Source: an uncultured Olsenella sp. (lineage in GTDB: Bacteria > Actinomycetota > Coriobacteriia > Coriobacteriales > Atopobiaceae). Taken from it: 14,510 nt of DNA. Shown here piece by piece: positions 1 to 8,058 of the stretch; the first letter of the stretch is position 1, and each line of letters opens with the position of its first letter. The translations under genes were made by a program, and so were the position numbers. Location: the NCBI GenBank assembly GCA_937900605.1, contig CALCDK010000147.1, forward strand, positions 1 to 14,510, in the 5' to 3' direction. A model generated the notes under the pieces. The model worked only from the letters and a program-made list of their open reading frames with translations. It had not been told where the DNA came from and did not search any database.

Positions 1-105
1 CCCGCCGCAGCGCCTCGCGGCCCGGCGGGCCCCGCGCGCGTTGCGCTATGCTGGAGGGCAGTGCCGCGCGTGCGGCGCGTTCACGTGGTTCTCGCGGAGG
101 TGCGC

Positions 106-906
106 ATGGAGGGGCAGGCAGGGGCCGTCAAGGCGTCGCCCGACGGCTTCGTCGGGGTGTTCGACTCGGGCGTGGGGGGCATCAGCGTCCTTCGCTCCCT
201 CGTCGCCGAGCTGCCCCACGAGGACTTCCGCTTCTTCGGCGACTCCGCCCACGCCCCCTATGGCGAGAAGAGCGAGGCGCAGGTCATGGCCTATGCCCGC
301 CAGATCGTCGACGACTTTCTCACCCAGGGCGCCAAGGCCATCGTCATCGCCTGCAACACGGCCACGTCGGTCGCGGCCGAGGCCCTGCGCGCCGAGAACC
401 CCCACGTGCCCATCGTGGGCATCGAGCCCGCGCTCAAGCCGGCCACCCAGGAGCCCGGCCACGGCCTCGTCCTGGTGATGGCCACCCAGATCACCTTGCG
501 CCTCGACAAGTACCACGAGCTCGCGCGCGCGTGCGGTGCGGGCGACGACGTCGTCTCGGTGCCGTGCCCGGGCCTCGCGGCCCGCATCGAGCGCGGCGAC
601 CTCGACGCCGACGACCTGCGCGACCTCCTCGAGGGCTACCTGGGCGGGTACGTGGGCCGCGTGCGCTCGGTGGTGCTCGGCTGCACGCACTACCCGTTCG
701 TCCGCAGGCAGATCGCGCGCGTGCTGGGCCCGGGCGTGCGCTTCTTCGACGGCGGGGAGGGGACCGCGCGCCAGCTGCGCGCCCGCCTCGGCCAGGAGGG
801 GCTCCTCTCGCCGAGGGCGCGCCGCGGCGAGGTGTGCCTCGCGTCGAGCCTGGACACCCCCGAGGAGCTCGCGCTGTACCGCGAGTTCCTCTCGCTGCCC
901 CTCTAG
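106..906 (+). CDS. murI: Glutamate racemase
   Basis: Cofactor-independent racemase that interconverts L- and D-glutamate in the cytoplasm and so supplies D-Glu for peptidoglycan precursors. The 266-residue product has the family hallmarks in order: FDSGVGGISVL (Asp20-Ser21) near the N terminus, FFGDSAHAPYGEKS at about 43-56, ACNTATS with the first catalytic Cys83, and GCTHYPF with the second catalytic Cys193. Both catalytic cysteines are present and the length is normal, so it should be active. I chose ATG 106 because a GGAGG lies at 96-100, five bases upstream. A GTG at 61 in the same frame would add 15 arginine- and valine-rich residues that are not typical of the family. It stands alone and ends at a terminator shared with the convergent degV gene. 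The family call is secure; the start is likely. Confidence 0.96.
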   Translation: MEGQAGAVKASPDGFVGVFDSGVGGISVLRSLVAELPHEDFRFFGDSAHAPYGEKSEAQVMAYARQIVDDFLTQGAKAIVIACNTATSVAAEALRAENPHVPIVGIEPALKPATQEPGHGLVLVMATQITLRLDKYHELARACGAGDDVVSVPCPGLAARIERGDLDADDLRDLLEGYLGGYVGRVRSVVLGCTHYPFVRRQIARVLGPGVRFFDGGEGTARQLRARLGQEGLLSPRARRGEVCLASSLDTPEELALYREFLSLPL

Positions 907-956
907 CCGCCGCGCCGAGAAGCGCCGCGTCGCCGGGCGCGCCCTCGCGACAAGAC

Positions 957-994
957 GATGCCCCGGACCCGCGTCTGTGCAGGTCCGGGGCATC
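957..994. terminator. Bidirectional terminator hairpin between murI and degV
   Basis: Perfect 13-bp stem: GATGCCCCGGACC (957-969) pairs with GGTCCGGGGCATC (982-994) around a 12-nt loop. It lies 50 nt after the murI stop and 84 nt from the degV stop, in a convergent arrangement, so it can serve both genes. The T-tracts are poor on both sides (TCTC on the plus strand, GTCTTG on the minus strand), as is common for terminators in GC-rich actinobacteria. Confidence 0.8.
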
Positions 995-1078
995 TCTCGC
1001 AACCCGTCGCCGTGGCGCGCCCGGCCGAGCGTCCCTCTCGCCCGCGCCGTGGCGCGGAGCCGGGGCCGGCCCGCCGCG

Positions 1079-1963
1079 CTAGTCGCGCTCGGCGCCCCAG
1101 TAGTACAGGGCCACGGTGCCGGGGCCCGTGTGGCAGCCGATCGTCGCGCCGATGGGGAACACGCGCACCGGGCCGTCGAGGCTCGCGAAGCGCTCCTCGA
1201 TGCGGGCGGCCAGCTCGCGGGCGTCCTCCTCGCAGTCGGAGTGCGAGACGAAGCACTTGCCGCGGTAGCCCAGGCCGCCCTCGGCGCGCTCCTCCATGAT
1301 CGCGAGGTCGCGCTCGATGGCACGGGCCTTGGTGCGGATCTTCTCGCGCACGCTCAGCGAGCCGTCCGGTGCCACGCACATCATGGGGCAGATCCTGAGC
1401 ATGCCGCCCACCATGCCGGCCGCCCTGGAGATGCGACCGCCCTTGACGAAGAACGTGAGGTCGGACGAGAAGAACCAGTGGTTGAGCCTCTGGCGCGCGT
1501 GCTCGGCCCACAGGGCGAGCTCCTCGAGGCCCATGCCCTGGTCGCGGCGGTCGCACATCTCGTCGACGAGTAGGCCGTAGCCGGAGGAGGCGCACAGCGA
1601 GTCGACGACGCGGACGGTGCGCTCGGGGTAGCGCTCGCGCAGCAGCTCGGCGGCGGAGCAGGCGCAGTCGTAGGTGCCGGTGATGCCGGACGAGAGGGTC
1701 ACGTGCAGCACGTCGTGGCCCTCCTGCAAGATCGGCTCGAAGTGCTCGACGAACTCGCCCACGGTGACCTGCGAGGTGTGCGCGTCCTCGCCGGCGACCA
1801 TGCGCGCGTACATGGACTGGGGGGTCTGGTGCTGCCACATGTCGTCCTTGTAGCACTGCCCGCCCAGCTCGTAGCTGTAGCTGACGTGGCGCACGTTGCG
1901 CTCTGCGAGGTGCTCGGCCGTGAGGTCGACGGCAGAGCAGCAGCTCAAGACGTAGTCAGGCAT
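1079..1963 (-). CDS. DegV family fatty-acid-binding protein
   Basis: DegV (FakB-like) proteins bind one fatty acid. In Firmicutes they present it to the FakA kinase for incorporation into phospholipids. The 294-residue product has the two-domain DegV pattern: HTSQVTVGEF (about 62-71) and SSGITGTY (91-98), whose Thr/Ser residues contact the ligand head group in the family, VVDSLCASSGYG (119-130), FVKGGRIS (172-179), and the C-terminal IGATIGCHTGPG (271-282). The first strand reads LSCCSAVDL, where the family usually has a DS-T-DL type motif; the replacement by cysteines is odd but the downstream motifs are intact. The start is supported by GGAGGG (minus strand, 1975-1970) seven bases before the ATG. 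No fakA-like gene lies in the window, so the kinase partner would be elsewhere. Its lipid and role cannot be told from sequence. Confidence 0.93.
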   Translation of the reverse strand: MPDYVLSCCSAVDLTAEHLAERNVRHVSYSYELGGQCYKDDMWQHQTPQSMYARMVAGEDAHTSQVTVGEFVEHFEPILQEGHDVLHVTLSSGITGTYDCACSAAELLRERYPERTVRVVDSLCASSGYGLLVDEMCDRRDQGMGLEELALWAEHARQRLNHWFFSSDLTFFVKGGRISRAAGMVGGMLRICPMMCVAPDGSLSVREKIRTKARAIERDLAIMEERAEGGLGYRGKCFVSHSDCEEDARELAARIEERFASLDGPVRVFPIGATIGCHTGPGTVALYYWGAERD

Positions 1964-1981
1964 GAGAATCCCTCCGTTGGG

Positions 1982-1991
1982 TACAATCTTA
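1982..1991. promoter_or_regulatory. Overlapping divergent -10 elements for degV and the M3 peptidase gene
   Basis: Plus strand TACAAT (1982-1987) matches TATAAT at five of six positions. On the minus strand, TAAGAT (1991-1986) fits the actinobacterial TANNNT pattern and overlaps it. The minus-strand element would start a degV transcript around 1979 with a leader of about 16 nt that contains the GGAGGG site. The plus-strand element would give the peptidase gene a leader of about 90 nt. No convincing -35 box was found for either. TACTTT at 1998-2003 is an alternative plus-strand -10. Confidence 0.35.
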
Positions 1992-2081
1992 CGCAGCTAC
2001 TTTACGCGCATGCGGGCCCCTTGGAGCGCCTCGCCGCGCGACGAACGCCCCCAAAGTCACAAAACGGAAGGAAATCCGCAC

Positions 2082-3797
2082 ATGGCCGACGCCCCCACGT
2101 TCTCCCAGATGCCCTACGAGCGCCCCGACCTTGCCGCCGCCTGCGCCCAGGTCGACGAGCTCTCCCGCCGCATGGCCTCCGCCGCCACCCTCGAGGAGGC
2201 CGACGCCGCGTTCCTCGAGAAGGACCAGCTCGACCGCCACGTCATGACGCTCGAGACCATCGCCCACATCCGCCACGTCGTCGACACCCGCGACGAGTTC
2301 TACGACGCCGAGGAGTCCTTCTGGTCCGAGGCCATGCCCGAGGTCGAGGCCCACAACGACGCCTGGCGCACCGCCCTTCTCGACAGCCCCTTCTGCGGGC
2401 AGCTCGCCGAGAGGTACGGCCGCCTCGTGTTCGACCAGCTCGAGCAGGAGCGCCGTACCTTCAGCCCCGCCATCGTCGAGGACATGAAGCGCGAGAACGC
2501 CCTCGCGCAGGAGTACACCAAGCTCATCGCGTCCGCGCAGATCGAGTTCCAGGGCGGCACCTACACGCTGTCGCAGCTCACCCCGTTCAAGACCGACGCC
2601 GACGACGCCGTGCGCCTCGCCGCGTGGAAGGCCGAGGGCGGCTGGTACAAGGAGCACCAGGCCGACCTCGACCGCATCTACGACGAGCTCGTCCACCTGC
2701 GCGACCGCATGGGCCGCGCCCTGGGCCACGACGGCTACACCCCGCTTGGCTACGACCGCATGGGCCGCCTCTCCTACGGCCGCGAGGACGTCGAGCGCTT
2801 CCGCGAGGCCGTGCGCACCTACGTCGTGCCCCTGGCCGACCGCATCTACCGCGCCCAGGCCGAGCGCTGCGGCGTCGAGTACCCGCTGTCCTTCGCCGAC
2901 GAGGCCCTGAGCTTCCGCTCCGGCAACCCCAGGCCCAGCGGCACCGCCGACGACATCCTCGAGGCCGGCCGTGGGTTCTACCGCGAGCTGTCCCCCGAGA
3001 CGGGCGAGTTCTTCGACATGATGCTCGACCGCGGCCTCATGGACGTCCTGTCCACCGAGGGCAAGGCCGGCGGCGGCTTCATGACCGAGATCCCCGACTA
3101 CGACGTCCCGTTCATCTTCGCCAACTTCAACGGCACCCAGGGCGACGTCGAGGTCGTCACCCACGAGGCCGGCCACGCCTTCTCCTACTACATGAACACC
3201 CAGCGCGTGCCGCTGTCCAACGCCATGCCGTCCATGGAGGCCTGCGAGGTCCACTCCATGTCCATGGAGTTCATGGCCTGGCCCTGGGCCGAGAGGTTCT
3301 TCGGCGACGATGCCCGCAAGTTCCGCTACTCGCACCTGGCCGCCGCGCTCACCTTCATCCCGTATGGCACCATGGTCGACCACTTCCAGCACGAGGTGTA
3401 CGAGCGCCCCGAGATGACGCCGGCCGAGCGCCACGCCACCTGGAAGCGCCTGCTCGGCACCTACATGCCGTGGATGCGCCTCGACGGAGAGATCCCGTTC
3501 TACTCCGAGGGCGAGGGCTGGCAGCGCCAGAGCCACATCTACCAGACGCCCTTCTACTACATCGACTACTGCCTGGCGCAGACCGTCTCCCTCGAGTTCT
3601 GGGCCATGTCCCAGGACGACTTCGCCAACGCGTGGGAGCACTACATGGCCTACACGCGACAGGGCGGCAGCCGCGCCTTCACCGACCTTCTCGCCGGCGC
3701 TGGCATGACGAGCCCGTTCGAGGGCGACTGCCTCAGGCGCATCTGCGAGCGCGCCTCGCAGTGGCTCGAGTCCTACGACCTCTCCGGCATCGAGTAG
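2082..3797 (+). CDS. M3 family oligoendopeptidase (zinc metallopeptidase)
   Basis: Cytoplasmic zinc peptidase that cuts short peptides, the natural partner of oligopeptide uptake. The 571-residue product carries HEAGH at 361-365 (zinc ligands His361 and His365, catalytic Glu362). Downstream, CEVHSMSME matches the third-ligand E-x-x-S pattern, making Glu389 the probable ligand. The C-terminal part has the aromatic-rich Y/F/W stretches (YQTPFYYIDYCL) usual for PepF-like M3 enzymes, and the length matches the roughly 565-residue oligoendopeptidase subfamily. ATG 2082 is preferred over the upstream in-frame start at 1962 because AAGGAA lies at 2068-2073 just before it, and because the extra 40 residues overlap the degV promoter and do not look like protein. 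No signal peptide is seen. The opp operon on the same strand downstream suggests that imported peptides are its substrates; that link is inferred. Confidence 0.94.
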   Translation: MADAPTFSQMPYERPDLAAACAQVDELSRRMASAATLEEADAAFLEKDQLDRHVMTLETIAHIRHVVDTRDEFYDAEESFWSEAMPEVEAHNDAWRTALLDSPFCGQLAERYGRLVFDQLEQERRTFSPAIVEDMKRENALAQEYTKLIASAQIEFQGGTYTLSQLTPFKTDADDAVRLAAWKAEGGWYKEHQADLDRIYDELVHLRDRMGRALGHDGYTPLGYDRMGRLSYGREDVERFREAVRTYVVPLADRIYRAQAERCGVEYPLSFADEALSFRSGNPRPSGTADDILEAGRGFYRELSPETGEFFDMMLDRGLMDVLSTEGKAGGGFMTEIPDYDVPFIFANFNGTQGDVEVVTHEAGHAFSYYMNTQRVPLSNAMPSMEACEVHSMSMEFMAWPWAERFFGDDARKFRYSHLAAALTFIPYGTMVDHFQHEVYERPEMTPAERHATWKRLLGTYMPWMRLDGEIPFYSEGEGWQRQSHIYQTPFYYIDYCLAQTVSLEFWAMSQDDFANAWEHYMAYTRQGGSRAFTDLLAGAGMTSPFEGDCLRRICERASQWLESYDLSGIE

Positions 3798-3806
3798 GCG
3801 CCCGCG

Positions 3807-4361
3807 ATGATGAGGAAGCGCACCCGGGAGCGCCTCTCCGACTTTGGCGAGGGCCCCGACGGGAAGATCGAGTACCAGGGCGCGACGTGCCGCTACGTGT
3901 CCGACGTGCCGCTGCCCAAGGTCCGCGTGCGCCTGTGGGCGCAGGTGTGCCTCGGCCTCGTCGCGGCGGTGGCCCCGGGCTTCATGCCCGTGGCCGGGCT
4001 GGTGGGCACCATCGTGACCGTCGTCGCCTACGTGGCGCAGCTCGTGGCGATGGTCACCGTGGTCTGGGCGCTCGCGCGCCTCACGGCGGTCAAGGCGTCC
4101 GAGCCCGTCCGCGTCTACGTCCGCGAGGAGACCGCCGACGCCATCCCGCGCCGCGCGCTCGTGGCGGCCGGCATCGCGCTGCTCGTGGCCCTCTCGGAGG
4201 TGTCGACCCTGATCATGGGCCTGCCCCTCTCGCCGTTCGAGCTCGCCTTCCTGGCCTGCGAGGCCATCTGCATGGTCTGCCTCGTCCAGGTGAGGAAGTC
4301 CTGCGAGCTCATGTCGTGGCAGGAGGAGCCCGGGAAGCTCGCAAAAGGTAACAAGAAGTAG
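3807..4361 (+). CDS. Four-TM membrane protein of unknown function
   Basis: I do not recognise this 184-residue protein. Residues 1-40 are hydrophilic and charged. Hydrophobic segments at about 43-63, 66-92, 116-137 and 143-163 predict four membrane helices, with a charged loop at about 95-115 and a basic, cysteine-containing tail (VRKSCELMSWQEEPGK). It begins 9 nt after the peptidase stop codon with ATGATG and has no clear Shine-Dalgarno sequence, which suggests translation coupled to the peptidase gene; the second ATG (3810) is equally possible as start. No terminator hairpin is obvious after its stop, so read-through toward the transporter leader is possible. Codon use is the same high-GC pattern as its neighbours, supporting a real gene. 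It could be a regulator or helper of peptide metabolism by position only; no function can be assigned. Confidence 0.75.
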   Translation: MMRKRTRERLSDFGEGPDGKIEYQGATCRYVSDVPLPKVRVRLWAQVCLGLVAAVAPGFMPVAGLVGTIVTVVAYVAQLVAMVTVVWALARLTAVKASEPVRVYVREETADAIPRRALVAAGIALLVALSEVSTLIMGLPLSPFELAFLACEAICMVCLVQVRKSCELMSWQEEPGKLAKGNKK

Positions 4362-4485
4362 GTACCAGTTTGTCACGCAGTGTTGCAAAGATTACGCACG
4401 GGTTAAAACTGCTTTATACAACAAGCGTCTGACCTGCGGAAACGCTGGAACTGAACGTAACTGACGAAGATATACGAACGCTGGA

Positions 4486-4494
4486 TGCGATAAT
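4486..4494 (+). promoter_or_regulatory. Extended -10 promoter candidate for the opp operon
   Basis: TGCGATAAT (4486-4494) is a TGn extended -10 element with GATAAT, five of six matches to TATAAT. It would start transcription near 4501, giving a leader of about 118 nt before the first opp gene. CTGACG at 4461-4466 resembles a -35 box but the spacing (22 nt) is too long, so the element would act as an extended -10 type. A second -10-like TATACA lies at 4415-4420 in the same AT-richer stretch. The 9-bp direct repeat AACGCTGGA (4441-4449 and 4477-4485) sits just upstream and may be an activator site. Confidence 0.45.
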
Positions 4495-4535
4495 CATCCC
4501 ACGCCGAGCCGAGACGTCCGGATCGACGTGGGATG
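4495..4535. repeat. Divided inverted repeat CATCCCACG...CGTGGGATG before oppA
   Basis: CATCCCACG (4495-4503) and its perfect complement CGTGGGATG (4527-4535) are separated by 23 nt, with 32 bp between arm centres, close to three turns of DNA. The left arm directly abuts the extended -10 element. If transcription starts near 4501, the left arm is only partly transcribed and the repeat is better read as an operator pair for a dimeric regulator. If it starts at the upstream TATACA box, the arms could form a 9-bp RNA stem. I do not recognise the site. Confidence 0.55.
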
Positions 4536-4544
4536 TGTTTCTAG

Positions 4545-4595
4545 GGCGCAACCCTTTGCGCCAAGGAGAACGCGGTCTGCCAAGGCCGACCGCGT
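4545..4595 (+). promoter_or_regulatory. Two hairpins in the opp operon leader
   Basis: Two perfect stems follow one another in the 5' leader: GGCGCAA (4545-4551) with TTGCGCC (4556-4562) around a CCCT loop, then ACGCGGTC (4570-4577) with GACCGCGT (4588-4595) around a 10-nt loop. Neither has a T-tract, so they are not simple terminators. They end eight bases before the GGGAGG ribosome site (4603-4608) of the binding-protein gene. They may stabilise the mRNA or control translation; they do not match any riboswitch class I can recall. Confidence 0.5.
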
Positions 4596-4618
4596 CCGAA
4601 CTGGGAGGAAGGTACGTC

Positions 4619-6859
4619 ATGCTCATCACCAGAAGGAAGATGCTCGGCCTGACCGCGGCCACCGCGGCCACTGCCGGCCTCATGTCCCTGACCGCCTGCG
4701 GCGGCTCCGAGGGTTCCAATGGCTCCAACAACACGCTCGTCGTCTCCGAGACCGGCTTCGAGGGCAAGTTCAGCCCCTTCTTCGCCAACTCCGCCGCCGA
4801 CAATGACATCATCAGCCTGACGTCCCTCCCGCTGATCTCCGCGGACCGCATGGGCACCATCGTCATGAACGGCATCGAGGGCGAGACCATCGCCTACAAC
4901 GGCACCGACTACACCTATGACGGCGCCGCCGACGTCACCGAGGACATCAACGACGATGGCTCCGTCACCTACACCTTCAAGCTCCGCCAGGACCTGAAGT
5001 ACTCCGACGGCAGCGCCCTCAACATCGACGACGTGATCTTCTCGACCTACGTCTTCCTCGACCCCACCTACAACGGCGGCGTCACGCTCTACTCCGTGGA
5101 CATCAAGGGCCTCGCCGACTACCGCACCGGCATGGCCACCCTGGCGTCCCTCATCGGCAACGCCGGCCGTGACAACACCACCTTTGACCTGTGGTCCGAG
5201 GACCAGCAGAAGGCCTTCTGGGCTGCCGTCGACGACGGCGGCGCCAAGTTCGCCGACGCCATCGTCGAGGCCGCCAAGGAGCAGGCCGGTGCCACCGACG
5301 TCGCCACCGCTGCCGCTGCCTGGGGCTTCGAGGGCCTGCCCGCCGACGCCACCTCCGTCCAGTTCTTCGAGGCCATCGCAGCCCAGTACGACTGGGACTT
5401 CACCGCGTGCGAGGCCGAGTCCGCCGGTGTCTCCATCTCCGACGTGTTCCCCGAGGACGTCTACGCAATGGCCACGGAGGGCGTCGAGACCGGTGAGTCC
5501 GCTGACTTCGTCTTCGGCATCGAGCGCGTCGACGACTACACGATGAAGCTCACCACCAACTCCTTCCAGAGCAACGCCATCTACCAGATGCAGATGCCCA
5601 TCGCCTCCCTGGACTACTACGGCGATCGCAGCCAGTTCGACTTCGAGGCCCACAAGTTCGGCTTCCCCAAGGGCGACCTGTCCAAGGCCCGCTCCCTGGT
5701 CTCCAAGCCGTTCGGCGCTGGCCCCTACGTCTTCGACAGCTACGACTCCGGCACCGTTCACCTGCACGCCAACGAGAACTACTACAAGGGCAAGCCGAAG
5801 ATCGAGTACGTCAACCTCTTCGACTGCCAGGACTCCGACAAGGTCACCGGCATCCAGGCCGGCACCCTCGACGTCTCCGACCCCTCCTACTCCATGGAGG
5901 TCGCTGACCAGATCGCCGGCATCAACGGCGCCGAGGGCCTCGACGGCCCCGTCATCACCACCCGCCTGCACGACTTCCGCGGCTACGGCTACATCGGCAT
6001 GAGCGCCAATCGCGTCAACGTCGGCGGCAAGCCCGACTCCGAGCAGTCCAAGGCCCTGCGCAAGGCCATCTTCACCATCATCTCCGCTCACCGTGACGAG
6101 GGCATCAACTCCTACTACGGCGACACCGCGACCGTCCTGCAGTACCCGATCTCCACTTCGTCCTGGGCGGCCCCGCAGATCACCGACCCGGGCTACCGCG
6201 TCTGCTACTCGCAGGACGCCGCCGGCAACGACATCTTCACCGATGGCATGAGCGCCGACGAGCGCTACGCCGCCGCCAAGGCCGCTGCCCTCACCTGGTT
6301 CGAGAAGGCCGGCTACACCGTCGCCGACGGCAAGGTCGTCTCCGCTCCCGCGGGCGCCAAGATGACCTACCAGGTCAACATCGGCGGCGCCGGCCAGGGT
6401 GATCACCCGACCTTCGCCGTCCTCACCGAGGCTGCCAAGGACTTCGCCGAGATCGGCTTCGAGCTCTACGTCAACGACATGGCCAACGCCGCGGACCTCT
6501 ACGCTTCCTACCAGTCCGACCAGGCCGACCTCTGGTGCGCTGCCTGGCAGGCCACCAACGACCCGGACATGTACCAGCTCTACGCGTCTCAGGGCACTAG
6601 CAACTACTACAAGATCTCCGACCCGCACCTGGACGAGCTCATCATCGCTGCCCGCACGAGCAACGACCAGGAGGCCCGCAAGCCCATGTACTTCGAGGCT
6701 ATGAACATCGTCCTCGACTGGGGCGTCGAGCTGCCCGTCTACCAGCGCAAGGAGTGTGCGCTGTTCTCCACCAAGAAGGTCAAGATCGACACCATCTGCC
6801 CGGACCAGACCCCGTTCTGGGGCTGGAAGGACGAGATTTACACCCTGGAGCTCAACTAA
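4619..6859 (+). CDS. oppA: Oligopeptide ABC transporter substrate-binding lipoprotein, enlarged
   Basis: Extracytoplasmic SBP_bac_5 (family 5) peptide-binding protein, anchored as a lipoprotein. Residues 1-26 are a signal peptide with TRRKMLGL, a possible twin-arginine signal, and the lipobox LTAC gives acylated Cys27. Family landmarks include [16 protein letters not shown] (116-131), DDVIFS (137-142), [12 protein letters not shown] (365-376) and the C-terminal [16 protein letters not shown] (637-652). At 746 residues it is roughly 200 longer than a standard OppA. Most of the excess is an insertion at about 161-303, with an alanine- and acid-rich central part, between DPTYNGG and [14 protein letters not shown] 4619 is chosen because it follows GGGAGG at 4603-4608 and starts the signal peptide; the in-frame GTG 4535 would place 28 residues in the structured leader. 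First gene of the opp operon. Substrate specificity is not deducible. Confidence 0.92.
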   Translation: MLITRRKMLGLTAATAATAGLMSLTACGGSEGSNGSNNTLVVSETGFEGKFSPFFANSAADNDIISLTSLPLISADRMGTIVMNGIEGETIAYNGTDYTYDGAADVTEDINDDGSVTYTFKLRQDLKYSDGSALNIDDVIFSTYVFLDPTYNGGVTLYSVDIKGLADYRTGMATLASLIGNAGRDNTTFDLWSEDQQKAFWAAVDDGGAKFADAIVEAAKEQAGATDVATAAAAWGFEGLPADATSVQFFEAIAAQYDWDFTACEAESAGVSISDVFPEDVYAMATEGVETGESADFVFGIERVDDYTMKLTTNSFQSNAIYQMQMPIASLDYYGDRSQFDFEAHKFGFPKGDLSKARSLVSKPFGAGPYVFDSYDSGTVHLHANENYYKGKPKIEYVNLFDCQDSDKVTGIQAGTLDVSDPSYSMEVADQIAGINGAEGLDGPVITTRLHDFRGYGYIGMSANRVNVGGKPDSEQSKALRKAIFTIISAHRDEGINSYYGDTATVLQYPISTSSWAAPQITDPGYRVCYSQDAAGNDIFTDGMSADERYAAAKAAALTWFEKAGYTVADGKVVSAPAGAKMTYQVNIGGAGQGDHPTFAVLTEAAKDFAEIGFELYVNDMANAADLYASYQSDQADLWCAAWQATNDPDMYQLYASQGTSNYYKISDPHLDELIIAARTSNDQEARKPMYFEAMNIVLDWGVELPVYQRKECALFSTKKVKIDTICPDQTPFWGWKDEIYTLELN

Positions 6860-6889
6860 TGGTTTTTCTCCGCTGATGGAGGGCAGGTG

Positions 6890-6932
6890 ATACTGGGCGC
6901 GGCGCAGCTGGCGTCGCGCCCAGTATACTTTT
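6890..6932 (+). terminator. Internal terminator/attenuator between oppA and oppB
   Basis: A perfect 12-bp stem, ATACTGGGCGCG (6890-6901) with CGCGCCCAGTAT (6915-6926), extends inward by four more pairs (one G-U) to an AGCTG loop and is followed by ACTTTT (6927-6932). It looks like an intrinsic terminator with a short T-tract, 30 nt after the binding-protein stop. Since the permease genes have no clear promoter of their own, partial read-through would make binding protein in excess over permease, as is usual for such operons. It may also protect the upstream mRNA from 3' decay. Confidence 0.75.
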
Positions 6933-7003
6933 AAGTTGGACTATTGGCATCAGACCTCGTTTGGCCGCATTTCCGCCCATCAAGGCGGGGCGGGCGGACT
7001 AAT

Positions 7004-7020
7004 GGGGTCTGGCAGACCCC
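7004..7020 (+). promoter_or_regulatory. Small hairpin ahead of oppB
   Basis: GGGGTCT (7004-7010) pairs with AGACCCC (7014-7020) around a three-base GGC loop. It sits 36 nt before the oppB start in the 197-nt gap that also holds the attenuator. There is no T-tract (CTTGTTAG follows). It may be a 5' stabiliser for a processed oppBCDF message. No convincing promoter was found in this gap. Confidence 0.4.
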
Positions 7021-7056
7021 CTTGTTAGGGTTGTCGAAAGAAGGAGAAATGGCAGC

Positions 7057-8043
7057 ATGAGGACCTACGTCACCAAGCGTATCGCGCTTTCGGTGGTGAT
7101 CCTGTTTTGCGTGACGTTCATCATCTATGGCTTGATGCGTTCCCTCCCCGCCTCGTACGTCGAAACCATGGCCATGCAGCTCTCCCAGGCCCCCGGCGCC
7201 AAGCCGTTCGAGGAGTGGGTTGCCCAGCTCAACGCCCAGTACGGTCTCGACCTTGGTCTCATTCCGGGCTTCTTCCGCTGGCTCGGCGACTTCCTCACCG
7301 GCAACTTCGGTGACTCCTGGAAGTGGAACGTCCCCTGCATCGTCGAGTTCCAGCGCACCATCGGCCTGTCCATCATCATGGGTGGCATCGCCTTCGTGCT
7401 CGAGCTGGTCATCGCCGTGCCCCTGGGCGTCCTGGCCGCCACCAAGCAGTACTCCAAGGCCGACTACATCATCAGCGCCGTCGCCCTGGCGGGCATCTCC
7501 CTGCCGACGTTCTTCTTCGCGACCCTGCTGAAGCTCGTCTTCTCGGTGAAGCTCGGCTGGTTCGACCTCGTCGGCCTCACCGGTCGCGACTTCGCCCAGC
7601 TCGACGGCTTCGGCCAGTTCCTCGACATGGCCAAGCACCTCGTGCTGCCGATCGTCGTCCTCGTCGTGGTCTCCATGGGCTCGCTCATGCGCTACACGCG
7701 CACCAACATGCTCGAGGTCATGAACGCGGACTACATCCGCACCGCGCGCGCCAAGGGCCTGCCCGAGAAGAAGGTCATCTACAAGCACGCCTTCCGCAAC
7801 ACCCTCATCCCGCTGACCACGATCATCGGTGGCTCGCTGCCCTCCCTGTTCACCGGAGCCCTGATCACCGAGACGCTCTTCGCGATCCCTGGCGTTGGCT
7901 ACACCTCCTACCAGTCCATGATCGCCGGCGACATCCCGTACACCATGTTCTATCTGACGTTCGTCGCCATCATCACGCTCCTGAGCAACCTGCTCACCGA
8001 CATCCTGTACGCCGTGGTCGACCCGCGCGTCCGCATTTCCTAG
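7057..8043 (+). CDS. oppB: Oligopeptide ABC transporter permease, OppB type
   Basis: Inner-membrane permease that forms one half of the peptide channel (BPD_transp_1 fold). The 328 residues give the usual OppB layout: N-terminal helix at about 8-27, an extracytoplasmic stretch to about 95 that includes FLTGNFGDSW, and then five hydrophobic segments (about 100-128, 138-163, 195-215, 252-275 and 297-320). The EAA loop that docks the ATPase runs about 226-252 (YIRTARAKGLPEKKV...NTLIP). Length is normal. ATG 7057 follows GGAG (7043-7046) by ten bases; an ATG at 7049 only opens a three-codon reading frame. The next gene starts 15 nt after its stop. Confidence 0.94.
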   Translation: MRTYVTKRIALSVVILFCVTFIIYGLMRSLPASYVETMAMQLSQAPGAKPFEEWVAQLNAQYGLDLGLIPGFFRWLGDFLTGNFGDSWKWNVPCIVEFQRTIGLSIIMGGIAFVLELVIAVPLGVLAATKQYSKADYIISAVALAGISLPTFFFATLLKLVFSVKLGWFDLVGLTGRDFAQLDGFGQFLDMAKHLVLPIVVLVVVSMGSLMRYTRTNMLEVMNADYIRTARAKGLPEKKVIYKHAFRNTLIPLTTIIGGSLPSLFTGALITETLFAIPGVGYTSYQSMIAGDIPYTMFYLTFVAIITLLSNLLTDILYAVVDPRVRIS

Positions 8044-8058
8044 AAAGGGGGAGAAGAC

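Noticed and set aside
19..31. GC-rich inverted repeat upstream of murI as a terminator
   Set aside because: Only a five-pair stem with a three-base loop and no T-tract; expected by chance at this GC content.
46..1323. Long minus-strand open frame across murI and part of degV
   Set aside because: It is antisense to clear family members and its translation is low-complexity Ala/Arg/His-rich, the usual shadow frame in GC-rich DNA.
1989..4388. 799-codon minus-strand open frame opposite the peptidase
   Set aside because: Composition (Val, Gly, Leu, Glu and His repeats) is that of a complement frame of GC-rich coding DNA; the plus strand encodes a complete M3 enzyme with its motif.
4535..4618. 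GTG 4535 as start of the binding-protein gene
   Set aside because: It would put 28 residues ahead of an otherwise perfect lipoprotein signal, lies inside the inverted repeat and has no ribosome site.
7049..7060. Three-codon leader ORF (ATGGCAGCATGA) overlapping the oppB start
   Set aside because: The ribosome site GGAG is only two bases from this ATG but ten from the oppB ATG, so it is more likely incidental.
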